NCBI GenBank assembly: GCA_030833665.1
Contig: JAURGT010000002.1
Location: 1 to 64,000, forward strand
Origin: Miltoncostaeales bacterium
GTDB lineage: Bacteria; Actinomycetota; Thermoleophilia; Miltoncostaeales; Miltoncostaeaceae
Reading direction: 5' to 3'
Length of the DNA stretch: 64,000 bases
The notes beneath the pieces were generated by a model. The model made no database searches and had not been told where the DNA came from. It worked only from the letters and a program-made list of their open reading frames with translations. The first letter of the stretch is position 1. Each line of letters begins with the position of its first letter. Below are positions 46,580-54,264 of this stretch, piece after piece. The position numbers and the translations under genes were made by a program.

Positions 46580-47547
46580 GCGGCGGGCACTTCGTCGCCA
46601 GCACCTTCCAGGTGCCGGCCCGTGCACTTGAGGAAGACGTCGTCGAGGGTCGGCTCTGCGAGGTCGATCGACTGGAAGCGCACGCCTGCGTCGTCGAGTG
46701 CTCGCACGGCGTCGGCCATGGCCGACGACCCGCCCGGCAGCCGCACGCCCGCACCGCCCTCTGCCGACCCCGGCACGATGGGCCCGAACCGCGAGAGCAC
46801 GCCCGCGACGTCCTCGGGACTGGAACCGTCTCCGGCGGTCACCGTGAGCAGGGGCTCGCCGATCTCGGCCTTGAGCGCAGCCGGCGCCCCATCGGCCACG
46901 ATGCGCCCGCCGTCGATGATCGCCACGCGGTCGGCCAGCTGGTCGGCCTCCTCGAGGTACTGCGTGGTGAGGAAGATCGTGGTGCCGTGCTCGGCGTTGA
47001 GGCGCCGCACCTCTTCCCAGAGCGCCACGCGCGACGTGGGGTCGAGTCCCGTGGTGGGCTCATCGAGGAAGAGCACCACCGGCTCGTGCACGAGCGAGAG
47101 CGCCAGGTCGAGACGGCGCCGCATGCCCCCTGAGTAGGTGCCCACGCGGCGGTCGGCGGCGTCCTCAAGCCCCACGCGCGCGAGGAGGTCCTCGGCCCGG
47201 GCACGGCACTCGGCACGCGCAAGCCCATGCAGCACCCCTTGCAGCCGAAGCAGTTCGCGCCCCGTCATGTAGGGGTCGATTGCGGCGTCCTGCAGCGCCA
47301 CGCCGATGCGCCGGCGCACGGCGCCGGGGTCGGCCATGACGTCGTGGCCGGCGACCATCGCCGTGCCGCTCGTGGGGCGCAGCAGGGTGGTGAGCATGCG
47401 CACCGTGGTGCTCTTGCCCGCTCCATTGGGGCCGAGGAAGCCGAAGATGCCCCCGGACTCCACGACGAGGCTCACGCCGTCCACGGCGCGGATCCCACCC
47501 TTGAACTCGCGCACGAGGTCGCGGGTCTCCACTGCCGGTGCACTCAC
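46576..47547 (-). CDS. ABC transporter ATPase, DrrA-like
   Basis: A 323-residue ATPase. Walker A FLGPNGAGKST, signature YSGGMRRRLD, Walker B LFLDEPTTGLDP and the DrrA-type C-terminal region (LDDVFLKCTGRHLE) are present. DrrA-type ATPases power export of drugs, glycolipids or polyketides. The GTG at 47547 is 7 nt after TAGGGT, so the operon message is leaderless. It is divergent from the DksA-type gene. Confidence 0.9.
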   Translation of the reverse strand: MSAPAVETRDLVREFKGGIRAVDGVSLVVESGGIFGFLGPNGAGKSTTVRMLTTLLRPTSGTAMVAGHDVMADPGAVRRRIGVALQDAAIDPYMTGRELLRLQGVLHGLARAECRARAEDLLARVGLEDAADRRVGTYSGGMRRRLDLALSLVHEPVVLFLDEPTTGLDPTSRVALWEEVRRLNAEHGTTIFLTTQYLEEADQLADRVAIIDGGRIVADGAPAALKAEIGEPLLTVTAGDGSSPEDVAGVLSRFGPIVPGSAEGGAGVRLPGGSSAMADAVRALDDAGVRFQSIDLAEPTLDDVFLKCTGRHLEGAGDEVPAA

Positions 47548-47554
47548 TGCGCGC

Positions 47555-47598
47555 ACCCTACAGCCATCGCGGGCGCTGCGGGGCGTCGGCGCTAGAGT
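47555..47598. promoter_or_regulatory. Divergent leaderless promoters (ABC operon / DksA-type gene)
   Basis: Minus strand TAGGGT (47560-47555), 7 nt before the ATPase GTG. Plus strand TAGAGT (47593-47598), 6 nt before the ATG at 47605. Confidence 0.5.
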
Positions 47599-47604
47599 CA
47601 GCCC

Positions 47605-47958
47605 ATGCCGAAGGGGGAGGACCAGGCGGAGAGGCTGGCGCGCCTCGCACGCGAGGCGCACGAGCGCGCCGAGGCACTCGACCTTGCCGCCGACGGCAGC
47701 GAGGCCAGCGATGCCCACCACCACCCGGCCGAGGCCGCGACCGACGCCGAGGCGCGCGAGCGCCAGTTGCAGGCGCAGCTCCGTCTCAAGGAGGAGGAGG
47801 AGCGGCTTCTGCGCCTTGCAGAGGCGGCGCAGCGCGGCGAGTACGGCACCTGCATCGACTGCGGCGGCGCCATACCCGAGGCCCGCCTCGAGATCGTCCC
47901 CGACGCCGAGCGGTGCGTCGCCTGCCAGGAGGCCGCCTCAGGCGGCCGCCGGCGCTAG
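47605..47958 (+). CDS. TraR/DksA-type zinc-finger protein
   Basis: A 117-residue protein. A long charged helical region with a His-rich patch (DAHHHPAEAATDAEARERQLQAQLRLKEEEE) precedes the DksA zinc finger CIDCGGAIPEARLEIVPDAERCVAC. DksA-like proteins bind RNA polymerase through the secondary channel, sometimes with ppGpp. The ATG is leaderless. Its TAG shares CTAG with the stop of ctaA. Confidence 0.85.
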   Translation: MPKGEDQAERLARLAREAHERAEALDLAADGSEASDAHHHPAEAATDAEARERQLQAQLRLKEEEERLLRLAEAAQRGEYGTCIDCGGAIPEARLEIVPDAERCVACQEAASGGRRR

Positions 47959-48899
47959 GCGGGGGCCGACTTCCCCGTGACCGGGCGCGCCAGACGCCAG
48001 AGTGCCGCGATGCCGACGCCCCACACCAGTCCGGCCACGCCGACGTGGAATACCACGACCTCCCAGGGCAGCTGCGTGCGCCACTGCACCTCGCCGATGA
48101 CCACCTGGATGATGAACAGGGGGATGAAGAGCAGGGCGGGCACCATGAACCCCCGGTCGTCGCGCCGCCGCCGCGCGACGAAGGCGATGATCAGGCCCAC
48201 GACCCCGAGCACGATCACCGCCCGCACATGCCAGTACGCCGCGGCGTCGATGCTTCCGATGCGGTGCGTGACGTCGGGGTCGCCCGAGTGGGGCCCCGCC
48301 GCCGTCGTGAGCACGCCGGTGGTGAGGGTGGTGGCGAGCGCGGCCACGCCCAGGAACGCCAGCCAGCCGGATGCCGCGGCGACCGCGCGTCGCACGCCTC
48401 GCACCACGTCGTCGGCACCGAGGAATGCGATCACGCCTGCGCCGAGCGCGACGAGCGACAGCAGGAAGTGCGATCCCACCAGAAGCGGGTGCAGCTCGAA
48501 CGCGACCGTAACCGCCCCGAGGGGCACCTGCGCCACGGTGGCGACTGCCGCGACGATGGCCGAGGCGCGCGTGCCGCCCGAGGTCGCGCGCGAGAAGATC
48601 ACGACGATGGCCGCCAGCACGGCGAATGCCATCACCACGCCCGACAACATGCGGTTCGTGTACTCGATCCACGCGTTGGCATCCATGGCGGGGATCACGC
48701 TGGTGTTCTCGCAGAGCGGCCAGTCCGTGCAGCCGAGGCCCGAATCCGTGAGCCTCACGATGCCCCCGCTCGGGATGATCACCCAGAGCAGGACCATGGC
48801 GATGCCGGTGATCCAGCGCACCCCTTGCGGTGAGGTGAGCCTCGCCCAGGCGCGCCCAAGGCCACCGGTCGGCGGCGCGGTCTCGGGATGGGTGGACAC
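47955..48899 (-). CDS. ctaA: Heme A synthase (CtaA/COX15 family)
   Basis: A 314-residue membrane protein with eight helices. Heme-ligating histidines and the CtaA landmarks GGIVRLTDSGLGCTDWPLC, YTNRMLSG, HPLLVGSHFLLS and DVTHRIGSIDAAAYWHVR are present. It oxidises heme O to heme A for cytochrome c oxidase, which implies aerobic respiration. The ORF-track frame is 170 codons too long; GTG 48899 sits 6 nt after a TACCAT -10. Confidence 0.9.
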   Translation of the reverse strand: MSTHPETAPPTGGLGRAWARLTSPQGVRWITGIAMVLLWVIIPSGGIVRLTDSGLGCTDWPLCENTSVIPAMDANAWIEYTNRMLSGVVMAFAVLAAIVVIFSRATSGGTRASAIVAAVATVAQVPLGAVTVAFELHPLLVGSHFLLSLVALGAGVIAFLGADDVVRGVRRAVAAASGWLAFLGVAALATTLTTGVLTTAAGPHSGDPDVTHRIGSIDAAAYWHVRAVIVLGVVGLIIAFVARRRRDDRGFMVPALLFIPLFIIQVVIGEVQWRTQLPWEVVVFHVGVAGLVWGVGIAALWRLARPVTGKSAPA

Positions 48900-48905
48900 G
48901 CCACG

Positions 48906-48911
48906 ATGGTA
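48906..48911 (-). promoter_or_regulatory. -10 element for leaderless ctaA
   Basis: TACCAT on the minus strand, 6 nt before the ctaA GTG. The same six bases read ATGGTA on the plus strand and are the first two codons of the divergent gene. Confidence 0.5.
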
Positions 48912-49472
48912 GACCCGCCTGCACCCGTGCAGAGCGGGACGACCGTCCGTACCGAGCGCGACGATGCGCCCCCGCGTGGGCTGGGCATCGGCCTTGGCAT
49001 CACCGTGCTCGCCGTGGGCGTGGCGGTGGCGTTCGGGTCCCTCGCCGGGGCACCGGCGCAGGTGGCCACCGACGTGGTGACGGCCCAGGCACAGCCGCCC
49101 GAGGCGGGTGCACCGCCCACCACGAACGGCGGCAGGCCGTTGGCAGCGGCCTTCGGTGTGCCCTTCCCGGATCTCGCGGCCCGCCTCGGATGGCAGCCGG
49201 TGGGCCGCCGCGACGACGTGGTGGATGGGCGCGAGGTGCGCACCGTGGTGTACGCGCGCGCGGGTCGGCGACTTGCCTGGTCGGTCATCGACGGCGCGCC
49301 CGTGCCGGTGCCGCCCGGCGCCACGTCGGTGCCCGTGCGCGGGCCGGGCACAGCGCAGTTCGAGTCGGGCGGGCGCACGGCGGTGCTCACCACCCGCGGG
49401 GGCCACTCGGTGGTCGTATCCGCTGCGGGCGTGTCGCCCGTCGCCCTCGTGAGGGCGGCGCGCGCGCAGTGA
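48906..49472 (+). CDS. Single-pass membrane protein, unknown function
   Basis: A 188-residue protein with a polar N-terminus, one membrane helix (GLGIGLGITVLAVGVAVAFGSLAG), a Pro/Ala-rich linker and an extracellular part with LGWQPVGRRDDVVDGREVRTVVYARAGRRLAWSVIDGAPV. The layout recalls anti-sigma-factor-like or catalase-associated proteins, but I cannot assign a family. It overlaps the Nramp start (GTGA), so it may act in metal homeostasis. Its start lies within the ctaA promoter. Confidence 0.6.
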   Translation: MVDPPAPVQSGTTVRTERDDAPPRGLGIGLGITVLAVGVAVAFGSLAGAPAQVATDVVTAQAQPPEAGAPPTTNGGRPLAAAFGVPFPDLAARLGWQPVGRRDDVVDGREVRTVVYARAGRRLAWSVIDGAPVPVPPGATSVPVRGPGTAQFESGGRTAVLTTRGGHSVVVSAAGVSPVALVRAARAQ

Positions 49473-50794
49473 GCATGCGACCGCGACGTGCCAAGCCCCC
49501 GGGCCCCGGCCCCGAGGAGGCCCTTCCCGGCGACGCCCTCGTGCTGCGCGCGGCCGAGGAGTCGCTCTCGGGCCGCCGATCGGGGATCCGTCGCTTCACG
49601 CCTTTCCTCGGACCGGCCTTCATCGCGGCCGTCGCATACATCGATCCGGGCAACTTCGCCACCAACATGGCGGCGGGAGCGGAGTTCGGCTTCCTGCTGC
49701 TGTGGGTGATCGTGGCTGCCGTGCTCATGTCGATGATCATCCAGTCGATGTCGGCGAAGCTCGGCATCGCGTCGGGCATGAACCTCGCCGAGGCGTGCCG
49801 CGCCCGCTACAGCAGGCCCGTGCGCCTGGGCCTCTGGCTGCAGGCCGAGCTCGTGGCAATGGCCACTGACGTCGCCGAGTTCGTCGGCGCCGCACTCGGC
49901 CTGTACCTGCTGTTCGGAATCCCGCTGCTGCCCGCTGCGGTCATCACGGCCGTTGCCTCGTACGCCATCCTCGCGATGCAGGCGCGTGGCTTCCGGAGGC
50001 TCGAGGCGATCATCGCCGCGTTCGTGGGCGTCATCGTGGTGGCCTTCGCGGTGCAGGTGTTCCTCGCGGGGCCGTCGCCGTCCGAGGTGGCCACGGGCCT
50101 CCTGCCCGGCTTCGACGGCACGGGAAGCGTGCTGCTGGCCGTGGGCATCCTCGGCGCCACGGTGATGCCCCACGTGATCTACCTGCACTCGGCGCTCACC
50201 CAGCGTCGCGTTCCCGTGGTCGACCCGGCCGCCAAGAAGCGCCTGTTCCGGTTCGAGGTCGTGGACGTGATCATCGCGATGACCATCGCCGGGCTCGTGA
50301 ACATCTCGATGCTGGTCATCGCCGCCACGGTCTTCAACTCGGCGGGCATGACAGGCGTGGGGGAGGACCTCACGGAGGTGTACGAGGGCCTCGGGAACGT
50401 GGTGGGCAACAACGCCGACGTGCTCTTCGGCGTCGCGCTGCTGGCATCGGGCCTGTCCTCCTCGAGCATCGGCACGCTCGCAGGCCAGGTCGTGATGGAG
50501 GGCTTCCTGCAGCGCCGCATCCCCGTGTGGCTGCGGCGGGCCATAACGATGGCGCCTGCCTTCATCATCATCGCCCTGGGCGTCGACCCGGTGCTCGCCC
50601 TGGTCATCTCGCAGGTCATCCTGTCGTTCGGCATCCCCTTCGCCCTCATCCCCCTGCTGCAGGCCACGGCCGATCGGCAGGTGATGGGCGTGCTCGTGAA
50701 CCGGCGCATCACGACCATCCTCGGCATCGCGATCGCCGTCGTGGTGATCGGCCTCAATACTGTGCTGCTGGTGCTCACGTTCTCTGGGGTCTGA
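49469..50794 (+). CDS. mntH: Nramp-family divalent metal transporter
   Basis: A 441-residue transporter of about eleven helices. The metal site residues are in helix 1 (AAVAYIDPGNFATNM) and helix 6 (GATVMPHVIYLHSAL). A polar N-terminal extension of about 40 residues precedes helix 1. It should import Mn2+ or Fe2+ with protons. GTG overlaps the stop of the preceding membrane protein; its own stop overlaps the CopC-CopD ATG by one base. Confidence 0.92.
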   Translation: MSMRPRRAKPPGPGPEEALPGDALVLRAAEESLSGRRSGIRRFTPFLGPAFIAAVAYIDPGNFATNMAAGAEFGFLLLWVIVAAVLMSMIIQSMSAKLGIASGMNLAEACRARYSRPVRLGLWLQAELVAMATDVAEFVGAALGLYLLFGIPLLPAAVITAVASYAILAMQARGFRRLEAIIAAFVGVIVVAFAVQVFLAGPSPSEVATGLLPGFDGTGSVLLAVGILGATVMPHVIYLHSALTQRRVPVVDPAAKKRLFRFEVVDVIIAMTIAGLVNISMLVIAATVFNSAGMTGVGEDLTEVYEGLGNVVGNNADVLFGVALLASGLSSSSIGTLAGQVVMEGFLQRRIPVWLRRAITMAPAFIIIALGVDPVLALVISQVILSFGIPFALIPLLQATADRQVMGVLVNRRITTILGIAIAVVVIGLNTVLLVLTFSGV

Positions 50795-52179
50795 TGGTGG
50801 GTCGCGTTGCGATGCGCACCCTGGTGGTCGTCGCTCTCGCGGTCGCCCTCGCGCTGCCCGCCTCCGCGTGGGCGGCGGTGGCGGTGACGCCGGCGGGTGG
50901 CGCGACCGTGGCCGTGGCTCCCGCGTCGGTGCGCGTTGCGCAGTCGGCTCCGCTCGAGGCGACCCTGGCGCGCGCGCAGGTGCGCGGGCCCGCGGGGGCG
51001 GTGTCAACGGCCGTCGTGGTGGGCGCGGACGACCCGCAGGCGATGGTCATCGCCGTGCCGCGCGACGGGGCAGGCACGTACCGGGTGGCATGGTCGGGCA
51101 TGACCACCGACGGTCATGCCTTCGCGGGCACCAGCAGCTTCGCAGTGCGCGCCGCGCAGGCCGCGGCGGGCCCCGTGGTCCCGGAGGGGTCCGATGGTGC
51201 CGGCCCGCTCGCCGTGATCGCCCGCCTGCTCGTGCTGATCGGCGTGCTGGGAACGGCCGGGATTGCGCTCGCGCGCGAGTGGGTGATGGCGCGCGCATGG
51301 TCCGCGGGGGGCGTGGCACCGCCCGCGGCCGAGGGCGCGGAGCGGTTGAGGGATGATGCGCTGCGCGCGGCCCCGGGGCCCGTGCGTGCGTGGTGGCGCG
51401 CATGGTGGGGGCTGCTGGCGGCCTGGGTGGTGGGCCTGGTCATCGCGCTCCCCGTGCAGGGCGCGGCGGTGGGCGGCGCGTGGAGTGACCTGCTGGGAGG
51501 CACCCGGTGGGGTACCGCCTGGATCGGCCTGCTCGCGCTCGCCATCGTGGGAGCCGCGGCCGCTGCGGTGCTGCGCCCTGGGGATATGCCGCTGGCGCCC
51601 GGCGGCGCCCGCATGTACGCCCTCGCGCTCCCCGGCCTCGCCGGGGCCGTGCTGCTCTCATGGTCGGGGCACGCGGCCAGCGGCAGCGACGCCACGCTCG
51701 GCACGCTCCTCGACATCGCGCACGGCTGGGCCACCGCGGCCTGGCTCGGCGGCCTGGTGATGCTGATGGTGCTCGCGCTGCCCCTTCTCGCCCGCCTTGC
51801 GGAGCCGGATCGCGTGCGGCTCGGGGCCGGGGTGGTGGTGCGCTTCTCATCGGTCGCCGTGGCGGCCGTGGTGGTGCTCGTGATCACGGGCGTCTACCGG
51901 GCGCTCGCCGAGCTGCCGTCGCTCTCTGCCCTCTGGACCACCGACTACGGGCTCGCGCTGCTCGCCAAGCTGGTGGTGTTCGGCATCATGCTCGTGCTCG
52001 CCGCATGGAATCGCCTCGTTCTGCATCCACGGCTCGAGCGGGTGGCGCTGGGCCTGGAGCCGGAGGGGGCGTCCAACGGCCTGCCGGCGCTCGTGGCGAG
52101 CGTGCGCGCTGAGGTGCTGCTGGGCGCGGCCGTGCTCGCCGCCGTGGCGGTGATGGTGGCCCTCATGCCCCCGACCTGA
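50794..52179 (+). CDS. CopC-CopD fusion, putative copper-related membrane protein
   Basis: A 461-residue fusion. A signal peptide precedes a CopC-like beta-sandwich (about residues 25-125, ending SGMTTDGHAFAGTSSFAV). A CopD-type membrane domain of about eight helices follows (SWSGHAASGSD, DIAHGWATAAWLGGLVML, SSVAVAAVVVLVITGVYRAL). The N-terminal copper-ligand histidine expected right after signal cleavage is absent (AAVAVTPAGG). It probably contributes to copper uptake or supply to cuproenzymes. It is coupled to the Nramp gene. Confidence 0.82.
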   Translation: MVGRVAMRTLVVVALAVALALPASAWAAVAVTPAGGATVAVAPASVRVAQSAPLEATLARAQVRGPAGAVSTAVVVGADDPQAMVIAVPRDGAGTYRVAWSGMTTDGHAFAGTSSFAVRAAQAAAGPVVPEGSDGAGPLAVIARLLVLIGVLGTAGIALAREWVMARAWSAGGVAPPAAEGAERLRDDALRAAPGPVRAWWRAWWGLLAAWVVGLVIALPVQGAAVGGAWSDLLGGTRWGTAWIGLLALAIVGAAAAAVLRPGDMPLAPGGARMYALALPGLAGAVLLSWSGHAASGSDATLGTLLDIAHGWATAAWLGGLVMLMVLALPLLARLAEPDRVRLGAGVVVRFSSVAVAAVVVLVITGVYRALAELPSLSALWTTDYGLALLAKLVVFGIMLVLAAWNRLVLHPRLERVALGLEPEGASNGLPALVASVRAEVLLGAAVLAAVAVMVALMPPT

Positions 52180-52195
52180 GGGGCATCATCTGGCC

Positions 52196-53485
52196 ATGGT
52201 CGATGACGTCGCGCGCGCGCGCGTGTTCGAGGTGGATGAGGTGGTGAGCGCGCTCGAGCGCGTGATCAGCGAGAACACGCGCACGGTGTATATCCGCGGG
52301 GAGGTGGTGAACCTGCGGTCCGGGCGCGACGGCCGCCTCCTGTGGTTCCGGCTGGAGGATCCCCGCGAGGGCCACGACGCCCGCGTGGACTGCTTCGCCT
52401 ACGCAACGGACGTCGAGCACGGGCACGAGCTGGCCGACGGCGCCATGGTGCAGGCCGTCGCCCGACCGGAGTTCTCGCGCCGCGACGGGCGCCTGATCAT
52501 TCGTCTCAGGCGCATCGAGCCAGCCGGCGAGGGCGAGATCCTGCGCATGATCGAGGAGCGCAGGCGACGCCTGGGGGCGGAGGGGCTGTTCGATGAGGCC
52601 ATCAAGCGTCCGTTGCCCTTCCTGCCGACCGGCGTGGGGCTGGTGACCGCCGCCGGCAGCGCGGCGCGCGCCGACGTGCTGATGCGCATCGAGGGCAGGT
52701 TCCCCATGCGCGTGGTGGTGGCGCACGCCGCGATGCAGGGCGCCGCGTGCGTGGCAGAGGTGACCCGGGCGATCGCCGCGCTCGACGCCGACCCGCGCGT
52801 CGACGTGATCATCGTCGCGCGCGGCGGCGGGTCGCTCCAGGACCTCCTGCCCTTCAGCGACGAGACGGTGGTGCGCGCCGTCCGCGCGTCGTCCACCCCG
52901 GTGGTGGCTGGCATTGGCCACGACCCCGACACCACCCTCGCATGCCTGGCCGCCGATGCCCGCGGCGCCACGCCAACGGCCGCCGCCGACCTCGTGGTTC
53001 CCGATCGCGCCCTGATGCTGGAGGACCTCGATGCCCTCCGTCGCCGGCTGGCGGGAGGGGCGCTGCGCGCCGCGGGCCGGGCGCGCCGGGAGCTCGACCT
53101 CATCGCGGCGCGCCCGGGGCTCGTGCGCCCCCATGACGCCGTGGTGCGCCGCCCGCTCGAGGCGGCGGGCGCCCTCGGGGCGCGCCTGGGGCGGGCCGCG
53201 CGAGATGCCGTGGTGATGCCCGGCCGCGACCTGCGGGCACTGCGCGCCCGCCGCATGCTCGCCATCGGGGCCGCCGATACCGGATCGGCCGCGCGGCTGG
53301 CCGTGCACACCGCCCGACTTGCCGCATGCGACCCGGCGCGCCCGCTGGCCGAGGGCTTCGCCCTGGTGCGCGATGACGCCGGCGCCCTCGTGCAGTCGGC
53401 CGGATCGCTCCCCGCGGGGATGCTGCTGTCACTGCAATTCCGCGACGGCCTGGTGGCCGCGCGGGTGGAGGAGGAGGACGCCTGA
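52196..53485 (+). CDS. xseA: Exodeoxyribonuclease VII large subunit
   Basis: A 429-residue XseA. The N-terminal OB fold (VYIRGEVVNLRSGRDGRLLWFRLED) precedes the nuclease domain with GLVTAAGSAARADVL, VIIVARGGGSLQDLLPFSDE and VVAGIGHDPDTTLACLAAD. A helical region of Arg/Ala repeats and a small C-terminal domain follow. It degrades single-stranded DNA from both ends with XseB. ATG 16 bp after the preceding stop; no clear RBS. Confidence 0.94.
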   Translation: MVDDVARARVFEVDEVVSALERVISENTRTVYIRGEVVNLRSGRDGRLLWFRLEDPREGHDARVDCFAYATDVEHGHELADGAMVQAVARPEFSRRDGRLIIRLRRIEPAGEGEILRMIEERRRRLGAEGLFDEAIKRPLPFLPTGVGLVTAAGSAARADVLMRIEGRFPMRVVVAHAAMQGAACVAEVTRAIAALDADPRVDVIIVARGGGSLQDLLPFSDETVVRAVRASSTPVVAGIGHDPDTTLACLAADARGATPTAAADLVVPDRALMLEDLDALRRRLAGGALRAAGRARRELDLIAARPGLVRPHDAVVRRPLEAAGALGARLGRAARDAVVMPGRDLRALRARRMLAIGAADTGSAARLAVHTARLAACDPARPLAEGFALVRDDAGALVQSAGSLPAGMLLSLQFRDGLVAARVEEEDA

Positions 53486-53751
53486 TGGGCGACGCCGTGC
53501 CCGATCTCTCGTCGATCGAGATCACCGAGCCGGGGGACATCCCCGAGGGGGTTCCCTTCGAGGACGCCATGTCCGAGCTCGAGGACTGCGTCGACCGCCT
53601 CGAGTCAGGCGACGCCGGCCTCGACGAGGCCCTGCGCCTCTTCCGTCGGGGTGCGGCCCTGCAGGCCTGGTGCGAGGCGCGGCTCGAGGCCATCCGCGCG
53701 CAGGTGGAGGATCTCACCGGCGGCGAGCCCGGCGAGGGAGTCGGCTCCTAG
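53485..53751 (+). CDS. xseB: Exodeoxyribonuclease VII small subunit
   Basis: An 88-residue XseB with the family core FEDAMSELEDCVDRLESGDAGLDEALRLFRRGAAL. The N-terminal 25 residues are an extra acidic extension. The ATG overlaps the xseA stop by one base (TGATG), which is the normal arrangement. Confidence 0.93.
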   Translation: MGDAVPDLSSIEITEPGDIPEGVPFEDAMSELEDCVDRLESGDAGLDEALRLFRRGAALQAWCEARLEAIRAQVEDLTGGEPGEGVGS

Positions 53752-53754
53752 CGG

Positions 53755-54255
53755 TCAGGCACTGTCGGCGCGCGACCACAGGGGCTTGCGCGCCGTGGCG
53801 AAGGGCAGCCACGCGGTCTGGCGGAGGATCGTTACCCCCTCGCTCCTCTCGAGCGCGACGATCCACTGGCGCGAGCGCAGGTCGGTCATTCCGGCGGCGA
53901 AGGCGAGCCCCGCGAGCAGCGCCGCGAACTGCACCCACACGAAGAGGGCGACGACGATGAGGAGGAGCGCGATCAGCGCGGGGAGCGCGGCGCGCCGCAG
54001 CGTTGCCGAGTCGGGCTCTGGCACGAGGTCTGCCGGCGCGGGTGGCGCGTCACGCACGGCGTTGCGCAGCCACCCGCCGCTTACCACCACCTGTGCGAGG
54101 CCGAAGACCAGCGCGACGATGATGAAGGGGATGATCGCGCGCCCCGCGCCGCCCTCGATCATGACCGAGGCGGCGACGACCCCCGCGACGCCCGCGCCGG
54201 CAAGCCCCCATCCGTCGATGGCGAGGTCGCGGGAGATGGGCGAGACGGCGGGCAC
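53755..54255 (-). CDS. Membrane protein, unknown function
   Basis: A 166-residue protein with about four hydrophobic segments (GLAGAGVAGVVAASVMI, IIPFIIVALVFGLAQVVV, ALPALIALLLIVVALFVWVQFAALLAGLAFAAG) and a basic C-terminal region. No domain is recognised. It lies 9 bp after the secreted repeat protein on the same strand and is convergent with xseB, 3 bp apart. Confidence 0.65.
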   Translation of the reverse strand: MPAVSPISRDLAIDGWGLAGAGVAGVVAASVMIEGGAGRAIIPFIIVALVFGLAQVVVSGGWLRNAVRDAPPAPADLVPEPDSATLRRAALPALIALLLIVVALFVWVQFAALLAGLAFAAGMTDLRSRQWIVALERSEGVTILRQTAWLPFATARKPLWSRADSA

Positions 54256-54264
54256 TGCGCGGGA

